A stretch of DNA of 10,700 bases from NCBI GenBank assembly GCA_044233795.1, contig JBIIJL010000068.1, positions 1-10,700 on the forward strand, given 5' to 3'. Under the pieces are notes generated by a model, which saw only the letters and a program-made list of their open reading frames with translations, did no database searches and was not told the origin of the DNA. Every line of letters begins with the position of its first letter. Within the stretch, counting starts at the first letter, position 1. Positions 1-8,949 of this stretch are shown one piece after another. Position numbers and translations under genes: made by a program. This DNA is from JBIIJL01 sp044233795. GTDB lineage: Bacteria > Pseudomonadota > Gammaproteobacteria > Legionellales > Legionellaceae.

Positions 1-139
1 TGCCCAAAAATACTATTGCGCTTGTGTTACCTCATTTTCTACCAAATTTTTAATGAACCTCTGGATATCCCAGAACCCATAACACTTACCTAACTAAATG
101 CTATCGCTTCTGAACTATCTTCACTTCCGACGCTTTTTT
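1..139 (-). other. rRNA operon spacer downstream of tRNA-Ile (partial)
   Basis: Transcribed spacer that follows tRNA-Ile on the minus strand. I looked for a tRNA-Ala(UGC), which in many gammaproteobacteria follows tRNA-Ile after a few tens of bases, and for the start of 23S rRNA. Neither is present in these 139 bases. A run of T at 134-140 on the plus strand reads as A on the transcribed strand, so it is not a terminator. The operon presumably continues to the left of the window. Confidence 0.6.
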
Positions 140-216
<77 letters not shown>

Positions 217-400
217 AATTTATTGCGGTTTTTTTCTAATTTCTATTGCATTAACTTTATTGCATAGCCACATACTTGCGTATGTGTTTTTTTTGCTTAC
301 TTGACTAATGCTGATTCCGTTTAAGAATTTTTCCGCTTTCGCCTCACCTCTCTGCATTTTTTTTTAGCAGGGAGGCATTAGAAATGAATCTCTGTTGAAA

Positions 401-424
401 ACAAACTGTGTGGGCGCCCTTTAA
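401..424 (-). other. 3' arm of the 16S rRNA processing stem
   Basis: Positions 401-417 are the exact reverse complement of 2054-2070 on the other side of the 16S gene. The match continues imperfectly towards the gene to about 424. In bacterial rRNA precursors such arms pair to form the long stem that loops out 16S and is cut by RNase III. The pairing is read directly from the sequence. The role follows from its position and from known rRNA processing. Confidence 0.85.
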
Positions 425-439
425 GTCTAAAGTGCCTCT

Positions 440-1983
<1,544 letters not shown>

Positions 1984-2044
1984 AATGCCTGTCATCAGTA
2001 TCTCTACTGACTAACTTTTTATTTCTTTTCTTGTCGCACTCCTT

Positions 2045-2073
2045 CTTCAAAGAGCGCCCACACAGTTTGTCTT
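2045..2073 (-). other. 5' arm of the 16S rRNA processing stem
   Basis: The core at 2054-2070 pairs perfectly with 401-417, and weaker pairing extends on both sides. Together the two arms form the stem at the base of the 16S precursor, the expected RNase III substrate. It begins about 60 bases outside the mature 5' end. Confidence 0.85.
2047..2055 (-). promoter_or_regulatory. boxA-like antitermination site in the rRNA leader
   Basis: On the minus strand this reads GCTCTTTGA, close to the core of the E. coli rRNA boxA (TGCTCTTTA). BoxA in the nascent leader recruits NusB/NusE and protects rRNA transcription from Rho. It sits about 50 bases after the predicted start site and overlaps the edge of the processing stem. 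The match is good but short. Confidence 0.6.
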
Positions 2074-2112
2074 CTATATTCTTAATGAGCCCGCCCTGCC
2101 GGCGTGTTGCGT

Positions 2113-2140
2113 ATTCTACTCAGTTCAGCTCCCTTGTCAA
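2113..2140 (-). promoter_or_regulatory. rRNA operon sigma70 promoter
   Basis: Read on the minus strand, a perfect -35 TTGACA (2140-2135) is separated by 16 bases from a -10 TAGAAT (2118-2113). This short spacer is typical of rRNA promoters. The sequence after the -10 begins ACGCAAC, giving a predicted start near 2107 and a fairly GC-rich discriminator, as expected for a promoter sensitive to ppGpp and growth rate. The 40 bases upstream (2141-2180) are rich in A and T and could act as an UP element. I saw no second promoter of this quality further upstream. Confidence 0.85.
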
Positions 2141-2475
2141 TCACTAATTTAACTTTAACTCTAATTTTCTACTTTGATTCATCAATATTACTTAAATTGT
2201 TAGAACTTGTGATCAAATAGTAATAATAGCAATCTTACATACCTATGTATTTTATGAGGATTGTGATTCGATCGCAGTGGATCAAGGCGCTGCATTTATT
2301 CAATGTCATCTCTATATTTTGTGGCACAGCCTTAGATGTTTATTTCTAGATTTTCTTAGTATTATTATGCATGAGGTTGTCACAATCTGCAGAGTATCTT
2401 TAGTACATTAAATTCGATCTTATCCTTGCGCTAGTATTTTCCCGTAAAATTTGCTAATCTTCGCTGTTCATCGAT
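2141..2475. other. AT-rich divergent intergenic region
   Basis: This stretch separates the leftward rRNA operon from the rightward ffs-dnaX genes and has no convincing open frame. The end nearest the rRNA promoter is A/T-rich and may hold UP-element or Fis-type sites. The right end should contain the ffs promoter. The best I see is TGCTAATCT at 2452-2460, an extended -10-like motif with no good -35. It would start transcription about 10 bases before mature 4.5S RNA. I cannot support anything else here. Confidence 0.5.
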
Positions 2476-2589
2476 GGTGGCTCTTTGGGTCCCTTCGCGA
2501 CGCTAGGTTGTGAACCCCGTCAGGCCTGGAAGGGAGCAGCGGTAATGACTGATGCGGGCGCCGAGGTGTGGCTCTTAGAGCTGCCGCCC
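2476..2589 (+). ncRNA. ffs: 4.5S signal recognition particle RNA
   Basis: Bacterial SRP RNA, which binds Ffh and, with FtsY, delivers nascent inner-membrane proteins to the Sec translocon. The diagnostic domain IV is clear: GTCAGGCCTGGAAGGGAGCA from 2519, containing the GGAA tetraloop and the asymmetric AGCAGC side of the Ffh-binding loop. The ends pair (GGTGGC at the start, GCCGCC at the end), giving a long hairpin of about 114 nt, the same length as mature E. coli 4.5S RNA. A short T-rich stretch follows (2590-2602) and may help to end transcription. The gene stands directly before dnaX, as scr does in Bacillus subtilis. The exact ends are inferred from the pairing. Confidence 0.95.
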
Positions 2590-2630
2590 TTCGATTTTCT
2601 TTGATGCTTGTTAATAGAAGATCATAATAT

Positions 2631-4247
2631 ATGAGCTACATTGCACTGGCGCGAAAATGGCGTCCACGCACATTCAATGAAATAATCGGCCAAGAGCATG
2701 TAAATTTAGCACTGATCAATTCCCTTAGACTGCAGCGTATACACCATGCTTACCTATTCACCGGCACTCGCGGCGTTGGTAAAACCAGCATTGCTCGTTT
2801 ATTTGCGAAAGCACTAAACTGCGAACAAGGTATCACAGATACACCGTGCCTACAGTGCGATACATGCATATCGATAGAGCAAGGACGATTCATTGATCTT
2901 ATCGAAATTGATGGAGCCTCCCGAACTCGCGTTGAGGACACGCGGGAGCTTCTCGATAACGTCCAATACGTCCCTTCATCTGGACGCTTCAAAATTTACC
3001 TTATAGATGAAGTCCATATGCTTTCTACGCATAGTTTCAATGCGCTTTTAAAAACACTAGAGGAACCACCATCTCACGTAAAATTTCTTCTTGCAACCAC
3101 TGAATCGCAAAAATTACCAGCAACAATCCTTTCTCGTTGTTTACAGTTTAATTTAAGACACGTCCCAGAAGAAACCATCGCCCTACATTTAAACACCATC
3201 CTAACGGCTGAAAAACTCTCTTTTGAAGCAGATGCCACATCATTACTAGCTAAAGCAGCCAAAGGAAGTATTCGCGATGCTTTATCTCTGCTTGATCAAG
3301 CGATTGCTTGTTCAGGTGAAAAACTCAAAACCGCGAGTATTAAGGATATTCTTGGGTTTACTCAGCAAGACTATGCAATAGATATTCTTCTTTCCTTAGC
3401 TAAGTGTTTACCTGAACAACTATTAGACATCAGTAAGCTCATAGCAACCGAAGGGTCTCATTTCAGTTATGTTGTAGATGAACTATTAAGCCACTTGCAC
3501 CAACTTAGTATTCACCAAGCAGTACCATCACAAACTCCTATGCCACCAGCACTTCAGAATTTTACTAGCACTTTCTCACCTGAAGATATACAGCTCTTTT
3601 ACCAAATCGTCTTAAATGGTGGCCAAGAGCTTCATCTGGCGCCAACTCCCCTGATTGGGTTTCAAATGCTGCTCTTGCGCATGTACACATTTAGACCCGC
3701 ACCTATTGCGGCAAGCCCCGCGCTTTTGTATGAAAACATGCCTGAAGAATCTACAAATACAAATAATGCCATAATTGCTCACACACCTTCGACCCATATT
3801 GATCAGAGCGTTTCCGACACCTTGCTAGCAACTACAGGACCTATCAGCCACGGTCAGAGCGTGACCAATTGGGCAGCGATGTTACCTGCATTAAAACTAA
3901 GTGGCTTAGCGTTAAATGCCGCTGAGAATGCCGAGTTTATCAGTAAAACTAATAATGAAGTGTTGTTACGTGTGTCCAAAGGACATCAGTCGGTTTTTAC
4001 GACAACAGTGATGAAACGAATTGAGCAGGGATTGACTAATTATTACCAAGAGGTTATAAAATTAACAATATGCAGTGCACAAGAAGAACCATCAACCCCG
4101 GCAAAATTAAAAACCGAAGCAGATATCAAAATGAAACAAAGTGCTGCTGAAAAACTTAGGGACGATCCTTTTTTTCAGCAGTTACAACAGGAATTTTCGG
4201 CAGAGCTAGTAACTGATTCCGTTGCTTCGCTACGCGATGAGCTATAA
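2631..4247 (+). CDS. dnaX: DNA polymerase III subunit tau/gamma
   Basis: ATPase of the clamp loader, which opens the beta sliding clamp onto primed DNA and ties the polymerase cores to the DnaB helicase. The N-terminus MSYIALARKWRPRTF matches the family start and fixes the ATG, although the ribosome-binding site is poor. The AAA+ module shows Walker A GTRGVGKT (45-52), four zinc-site cysteines (64, 73, 76, 79), Walker B LIDEVHM (124-130) and the SRC finger (168-170). The collar domain follows to about residue 360. After that comes a variable linker and a tau-type tail ending near DDPFFQQLQQEF. At 538 residues it is shorter than E. coli tau (643), mainly in the linker and tail. I see no classic A-AAA-AAG slip site, so whether a short gamma form is made is unclear. 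It is probably transcribed with ffs upstream or from a weak local promoter. Confidence 0.98.
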   Translation: MSYIALARKWRPRTFNEIIGQEHVNLALINSLRLQRIHHAYLFTGTRGVGKTSIARLFAKALNCEQGITDTPCLQCDTCISIEQGRFIDLIEIDGASRTRVEDTRELLDNVQYVPSSGRFKIYLIDEVHMLSTHSFNALLKTLEEPPSHVKFLLATTESQKLPATILSRCLQFNLRHVPEETIALHLNTILTAEKLSFEADATSLLAKAAKGSIRDALSLLDQAIACSGEKLKTASIKDILGFTQQDYAIDILLSLAKCLPEQLLDISKLIATEGSHFSYVVDELLSHLHQLSIHQAVPSQTPMPPALQNFTSTFSPEDIQLFYQIVLNGGQELHLAPTPLIGFQMLLLRMYTFRPAPIAASPALLYENMPEESTNTNNAIIAHTPSTHIDQSVSDTLLATTGPISHGQSVTNWAAMLPALKLSGLALNAAENAEFISKTNNEVLLRVSKGHQSVFTTTVMKRIEQGLTNYYQEVIKLTICSAQEEPSTPAKLKTEADIKMKQSAAEKLRDDPFFQQLQQEFSAELVTDSVASLRDEL

Positions 4248-4345
4248 TCTACTAGCAACCGACGCAAAATTCATTTATGACGTCCAGCATCTAGGATTTT
4301 TATAGATGATGGAAAAATGTTTAACCCTACTCAAATGAGGCTACA
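4248..4345 (+). other. dnaX-ybaB intergenic region with a small hairpin
   Basis: A 98-base gap containing a 6-bp inverted repeat, CATCTA (4288-4293) and TAGATG (4303-4308), around a 9-base T-rich loop. The stem is too weak and too AT-rich to call a terminator. The genes on either side are usually co-transcribed. A GAGG at 4337-4340 supplies the ribosome-binding site of the next gene. Confidence 0.35.
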
Positions 4346-4684
4346 ATGGACATCAATCAAAATTTAGGCAACTTAATGAAAGAAGCGCAAAAAATGCAGC
4401 AACGTATGCAAGAAGCGCAGCAGCAACTGAGCCAATTGGTTGTTTCGGGTGAATCTGGCGGCGGCATGGTAAGAATTGAAATGAATGGTCGTCATGATGT
4501 TACCAACGTTAAAATAAACAAAACTCTTTTAGAAGAAGATGTTGAAATGTTGGAAGATCTAGTTGCTGCAGCAGTCAACGATGCCGTTAGAAAAGTAGAA
4601 AAGGCATCGAAAGAGAAAATTTCTCAGTTAACTGCAGGCCTCAATATTCCAACTGATTTTCTTAAAGACGGCCAAAAAGAATAA
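4346..4684 (+). CDS. ybaB: YbaB/EbfC family nucleoid-associated protein
   Basis: Small dimeric DNA-binding protein of the YbaB/EbfC family, about 110 residues, which coats DNA and affects nucleoid organisation and gene expression. The family signature is plain. A helical, glutamine-rich N-terminus (residues 4-30, NLGNLMKEAQKMQQRMQEAQ) precedes the beta-sheet core with GGGMVRIEMNGRHDVTNVKI. The acidic LLEEDVEMLEDLVAAAVNDA helix follows, and the tail contains LTAGLNIP. Length (112) and order are typical. A GAGG five bases before the ATG is a fair ribosome-binding site. It lies between dnaX and recR, its conserved place in many bacteria, and only seven bases separate it from recR. The family is certain; the precise role in this organism is not known. 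Confidence 0.97.
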   Translation: MDINQNLGNLMKEAQKMQQRMQEAQQQLSQLVVSGESGGGMVRIEMNGRHDVTNVKINKTLLEEDVEMLEDLVAAAVNDAVRKVEKASKEKISQLTAGLNIPTDFLKDGQKE

Positions 4685-4691
4685 TTCCGCG

Positions 4692-5285
4692 ATGAATGCC
4701 CTCACCCGCCTGGTAGAAGCTCTTCGCTGTCTACCTGGTGTTGGCCCAAAATCAGCGCAACGCATGGTATTTCAATTGCTCCAATACAATCGTGAGCAAG
4801 GGTTACTACTTGCTTCATGTCTTGAAGATGCTATGCACAATGTACATCATTGTCAAAAGTGTAATAACCATACCACGGATGAGATCTGCGCTCTATGTCT
4901 CGATATAGATCGCGATCAAAGCACTCTTTGCGTGGTCGAGACGCCCGCAGATGTTGCGGCTATCGAACAAAGCAATGTTTATCGCGGCCGCTACTACGTA
5001 CTTATGGGAAAAATATCACCCCTAGATGGCATTGGCCCGGACGAAATTAACCTGCCAAAACTACATGCACTCGTTATCCATGAAAACATTCAAGAGATTA
5101 TTCTTGCATTAAGTCCCACTATTGAAGGACAAACCACAATCCACTTTATTCAAGACCTTGTTCGACCACTCAATATACAAGTGACTCAGCTTGCTCAAGG
5201 AATCCCAACAGGTGGCGAGCTTGAATTTCTGGATAGTACGACGATAAGCAGTGCCCTTCGTAACAGAGCCATTTTAAATGACTAA
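4692..5285 (+). CDS. recR: Recombination mediator protein RecR
   Basis: RecR works with RecO (and RecF) to load RecA onto SSB-coated single-stranded DNA at gaps. Its parts appear in order. A helix-hairpin-helix DNA-binding segment (about 8-28, LRCLPGVGPKSAQRM) is followed by a four-cysteine zinc finger (C54, C57, C66, C69) and a Toprim domain (about 78-172) with VVETPAD and SPLDGIGPD. The Walker-B-like GIPTGGELEFLD sits near residues 170-181. Length (197) equals the usual 195-205. No strong Shine-Dalgarno precedes the ATG; the seven-base gap after ybaB suggests translational coupling. Its last eight bases overlap the start of the following gene. Confidence 0.98.
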   Translation: MNALTRLVEALRCLPGVGPKSAQRMVFQLLQYNREQGLLLASCLEDAMHNVHHCQKCNNHTTDEICALCLDIDRDQSTLCVVETPADVAAIEQSNVYRGRYYVLMGKISPLDGIGPDEINLPKLHALVIHENIQEIILALSPTIEGQTTIHFIQDLVRPLNIQVTQLAQGIPTGGELEFLDSTTISSALRNRAILND

Positions 5286-6108
5286 TCGATTAACGCTCTT
5301 TTTCTGTCTTTTTTTCATCTCGAGTATTGCGCTTGCAACCTTCCAAAAAACCATATGGCCAAAATGGGAGGTCAACAACCCTCTTTCTACAGCAGTTATT
5401 TCACATCATGAATGGCGTAATTTCTTAAAACATTGTGTAAAGACCAATGACGAAGGTATTAACTTGGTTGATTATCCACATCTTACCGAAATTGAATTAC
5501 AGAGCTTAAAAAATTACATCACGCGCATGTCAAACATTGATATTATTCAGTACAATCGTCGTGAACAATTGGCGTTTTGGATTAACCTTTATAACGCGAT
5601 AACTGTACAAATTGTTGCGGATTTTTATCCGGTAGAGAGTGTTCAGGATATAAACATTTCACCTGGATTATTCAGTATTGGGCCTTGGGGGGCTGATCAT
5701 ATTAAAGTAGCTGGTACGAAATTATCACTAGATGATATTCAAAATAGAATTATTCGCCCCATTTGGAATGATCCCCGTACGCTTTATGCACTAAACGATG
5801 CATCGATAGGTGCTGCAAACCTCAACAAGACCCCTTTTGAGGGAGCCTTGATTGAACAGCAGCTCAATGAATCAGCATCCAATTACATTAATTCATTGCG
5901 TGGCCTGCAGCTCATTGATGGGCAATTGATTGTATCTAAAATCTATGATTGGTATTTGGACGATTTTGGCGGAAGTGAGCGTGATGTGTTGTACCATATC
6001 ACCCTTTTTGCGACCCCTCATTTAAAAGTTCACCTCAAAAAAATCCAAACGATTCATGGCTTTATTTATAATTGGTATCTGAACAGTACGGTTGCTACAT
6101 CATCGTGA
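5278..6108 (+). CDS. Exported DUF547 family protein
   Basis: A 276-residue protein with an N-terminal signal peptide (hydrophobic core 5-19, likely cleavage after ALA at residue 20), so it probably acts in the periplasm. DUF547 landmarks follow: AFWINLYNA (99-107), ADHIKVAGTKLSLDDIQNRI (139-158), DPRTLYALN (165-173), ASIGAANL (175-182), SKIYDWYLDDFGG (220-232) and a terminal YNWYLN (264-269). The molecular function of the family is not established. Most relatives I know have cysteines in the segment equivalent to 173-182 (patterns such as NCAS-GCPNL). Here those positions are Asp and Ala, and the only cysteines are C10 in the signal peptide and C53. This copy may therefore lack any cysteine-based activity. 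The gene overlaps recR by 8 bases and the next gene by 4, which points to one transcript and coupled translation. Confidence 0.9.
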   Translation: MTNRLTLFFCLFFISSIALATFQKTIWPKWEVNNPLSTAVISHHEWRNFLKHCVKTNDEGINLVDYPHLTEIELQSLKNYITRMSNIDIIQYNRREQLAFWINLYNAITVQIVADFYPVESVQDINISPGLFSIGPWGADHIKVAGTKLSLDDIQNRIIRPIWNDPRTLYALNDASIGAANLNKTPFEGALIEQQLNESASNYINSLRGLQLIDGQLIVSKIYDWYLDDFGGSERDVLYHITLFATPHLKVHLKKIQTIHGFIYNWYLNSTVATSS

Positions 6109-8201
6109 AGCAGCCCTTTCAATTTCAACGTTGGTTTCTTCTCTTTGCCTTTTACAATTTTATTTTTTTCTTACTACAAATATCCTTTGTTGTTTCAAAA
6201 GGAACTAGTTTTGTAAATACAATTCCTCTCCCACTAGCAGTTGTCATTGAGCTCCTGACGACTCTTTTGATTCATGTTGGGCTATATTTACTAATATCTC
6301 TCATACAAACAGTTCTGCTGTTGAGCCTCTGTGACTATCATTTGCTGCATAACTCGATCAAGCGCTTACAAGCTGGGATTTCTTTCATTACTTTTTTGGC
6401 GATCTTGAGTGCTAATGGTTACTTTTTCCCATTAAGCCGAATCAGTCAATTTATTTTTCCCGCGATACCTCATGAAATGCTTTTCGCTATCTTGCTAGGC
6501 AGTTGTTCTTTGTTAGGCTTACTGCTGCTCAATACCTTTTTTTGGGCGGTATTAAATCGACCATTTCTTACAGCAGGATGTGGCTATATGATTTTGTGTG
6601 CCTTCGTCTATAACAAATTCTACCCTGTGGCAAACCATAGCTTACCAGAACATTCAAACCTGCCCGCAAACATTATACTGATTGGGATAGATTCTTTAAA
6701 CCCTAATGTCATCAACAAGCACAATACACCAACACTGACAACATTCATCAAAGATGCTGTTTTTTTTAAAGAGACCATCACCCCGCTTGGACATACCTAC
6801 CCTTCATGGTCGACCATACTGACAGGTTTGTATCCACTGCACCACAATGCACGCTTTAATCTGATGCCAAAAGACATGGTTAAAAGCTCGCTCAGTATTG
6901 CCTGGACATTACAAAAAATGGGCTACCAGACTTTATTTGCAACGGATGACAGACGCTTTAATAACATCGGATATGATTTTGGCTTTCAACACATTGTTGG
7001 GCCTAGGCTTGGCGTGAGTGATGTACTACTAGGTAGTTTCAATGATTTTCCCCTCAGTAATTTACTCGTCAATTTACCGATTGGACGTTTACTATTTCCT
7101 TATAATCACATGAGTCGATCAAGTCACTTTAGTTATTATCCAAGAACTTTTGATGACGCTCTTGCGAGAAAGCTTCAGTCAATAAAAAACCAGGGCCCTT
7201 TTTTTATTGCCATTCACTACACACTTCCTCATTGGCCTTATGCATATGGGACATCAAAGCCTGCTGAAGTTAATCACGAATTCAGTCTAAAAGAACGTGG
7301 GAAATTGTATCTTAAAGCCGTATCTCGAGCTGACCTGCAAGTGGACTCGCTCTTAAAATTACTTACCATCAATGGCTATCTTGAGAACAGCTTAGTAATC
7401 CTGTTAAGTGATCATGGCGAAGCTTTGTATGTCAAAGGATCGCGTCAGACCAGCATGGCAAATTATCAGGGGCACGATCACAGTCAGTTTGAAGAGTACC
7501 TCTTAAACAACACCCCAATGACGCTTGAAAAAAGTGTTGGGCATGGCTCAGATCTTCTAAGCCCCAACCAATACCATTGTCTGCTTGCTATCAAACTGTA
7601 CAAACATCATCTTGTTATTTCAGAGCCGAACAAGATTCAAACTCGTGTTTCATTACTTGACATCACCCCAACCATCACTCAATTTCTTGGACTAAAACAT
7701 CAAAAATTTGATGGTATTTCACTTCTTTCAACAATCCAGAATCCCAAGCACTCCCCCCTTCCCGAGCGATTTTTTATCATGGAGAGTGGCATGTTACCCA
7801 ATCAATCATTCTCTGAAGAAAAAGTCAGGCGCCTTGGAGAACAATACTTTACCATTGACCATCGAAATAACGAGCTTCAACTCAAAGCAGGTGAGCTTCC
7901 ATCCCTTTTAGAAAAAAAACTTTACGCCGCGATCGAGGGACAATGGATATTAGCGCTCTACCCCGAGAAAAAACACTATCTACCCATCATCTTGAACCTA
8001 GCTAATGGCCAGTGGAGTGATTCATTAACAAGTGATTTCGCAAAACAAACCCCAGCTAAAAGGATGCTTAAGCAACTAGTTGATTTCTACCAAAAGAGAT
8101 GGGTTGATCAAAAGCATACATCATTGAATCAGGCCAAGCATCACCACCACAAGCAAGATCACCCAGTTTTCTCTTTGATATCAGCAGATATTATAAGATA
8201 G
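6105..8201 (+). CDS. Membrane-anchored sulfatase/alkaline-phosphatase superfamily protein
   Basis: A large inner-membrane protein with roughly five N-terminal membrane segments (within residues 10-172) and a periplasmic hydrolase domain from about 188, the layout of LtaS, YejM/PbgA and EptA-type enzymes. I prefer the GTG at 6105, which forms a GTGA overlap with the upstream stop; an in-frame ATG at 6072 would add 11 residues. Metal-site candidates in GTG numbering are D196 in IGIDSL, D436/H437 in SDHGEA and H480 in GHGSD. At the nucleophile position the motif is TYPSWSTILTG, with Thr231 where true sulfatases have the Cys or Ser converted to formylglycine. A phosphatase, phosphodiesterase or lipid-headgroup transferase is therefore more likely than a sulfatase. 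Four histidines in a row (679-682) lie in a basic tail. It is 698 residues long. The substrate is unknown. Confidence 0.88.
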   Translation: MKQPFQFQRWFLLFAFYNFIFFLLQISFVVSKGTSFVNTIPLPLAVVIELLTTLLIHVGLYLLISLIQTVLLLSLCDYHLLHNSIKRLQAGISFITFLAILSANGYFFPLSRISQFIFPAIPHEMLFAILLGSCSLLGLLLLNTFFWAVLNRPFLTAGCGYMILCAFVYNKFYPVANHSLPEHSNLPANIILIGIDSLNPNVINKHNTPTLTTFIKDAVFFKETITPLGHTYPSWSTILTGLYPLHHNARFNLMPKDMVKSSLSIAWTLQKMGYQTLFATDDRRFNNIGYDFGFQHIVGPRLGVSDVLLGSFNDFPLSNLLVNLPIGRLLFPYNHMSRSSHFSYYPRTFDDALARKLQSIKNQGPFFIAIHYTLPHWPYAYGTSKPAEVNHEFSLKERGKLYLKAVSRADLQVDSLLKLLTINGYLENSLVILLSDHGEALYVKGSRQTSMANYQGHDHSQFEEYLLNNTPMTLEKSVGHGSDLLSPNQYHCLLAIKLYKHHLVISEPNKIQTRVSLLDITPTITQFLGLKHQKFDGISLLSTIQNPKHSPLPERFFIMESGMLPNQSFSEEKVRRLGEQYFTIDHRNNELQLKAGELPSLLEKKLYAAIEGQWILALYPEKKHYLPIILNLANGQWSDSLTSDFAKQTPAKRMLKQLVDFYQKRWVDQKHTSLNQAKHHHHKQDHPVFSLISADIIR

Positions 8202-8247
8202 AGTGAATTCAAATGTATGAAAACACATTCTACCTGAATATGATTTC

Positions 8248-8881
8248 ATGCCGAGTTTAGTGCACATCCAATCCTCGACTTGGCAACCCTTTCTCAAACA
8301 GTATGAACTATGCTGACCAGGGTTTTATACTGAAATTTATGGCCATAGTTTTTCAAGCAACTCATCAACTAAAGCGTTAGAAGCGATAAAAAATCAGCGG
8401 CTATCTGATAAAGCATGGCTTCTTGAAGGCACCACGGCTGCTTTAGTACGTAACCAAGCATTTGAAAAAACCACCTCAATTATACAAATAAGCTGAAAAC
8501 ACACCCTTTGGTATAATCCACATTTATTCGATAATGTTCTGCATGCAAAAATCACAAAAAGCTCCACTGAACAGAGCGTATCATCACCACTAAAAGACCA
8601 AAACTACGCATTAGTGTTAAGAAGAGCTCTGGATTGCAATACCGTGTGATAAAAAAACTTCTGTGTTATCAACACGATAACCTAAACCAAGATCTGATAT
8701 CAATGCACCGTTAAGTAATGGAATGACAGCGCATAACTGGCTCATGAAAAACTCAGTACCAGATGCAACATTTCAAACTGTAGTGCAATCACTCAGAGCG
8801 CATGGAGCACTCCTTGCAACTGAGTGTCGCGAAAAGCAACTCACGAGACTGGTTAGCACCAATGAGAATACCTCTCGCTAG
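8248..8881 (+). pseudogene. Decayed protein gene, family not recognised
   Basis: From an ATG at 8248 one frame reads as ordinary protein but is broken by TGA at 8314-8316, 8494-8496 and 8647-8649. Coding character then resumes one frame over, from about 8681 to a TAG at 8879-8881. Stretches such as KALEAIKNQRLSDKAWLLEG, HTLWYNPHLFDNVLHAK, DQNYALVLRRALD and FQTVVQSLRAHGALLATECR look like real soluble protein, not random translation. If repaired it would span about 210 residues. All three internal stops in the first frame are TGA, which a single G-to-A change in a Trp codon can produce. I do not recognise the family. It could also be a fragment of a longer gene, since no clear ribosome-binding site precedes 8248. 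It lies between convergent neighbours, where a dying gene does little harm. Confidence 0.6.
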
Positions 8882-8949
8882 ACGAAATTAGTCTCCTTCA
8901 AATGAATTTATTTCGAGTAAACCTGGCTTTTGAAAATGTACTAAAGTGC

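Noticed and set aside
2601..2630. TTGATG/TAATAT promoter-like pair just before dnaX
   Set aside because: The -10 would touch the ATG, placing the transcription start inside the gene. The family-conserved N-terminus rules out a later start.
4288..4308. Hairpin between dnaX and ybaB as a terminator
   Set aside because: The stem is only six AT-rich pairs with no T-run after it, and the flanking genes normally share a transcript.
8314..8649. Possible reassignment of TGA to tryptophan
   Set aside because: The DUF547 gene uses TGA as its stop, Trp is encoded by TGG elsewhere (for example in dnaX), and the same remnant also needs a frameshift. Decay explains it better.
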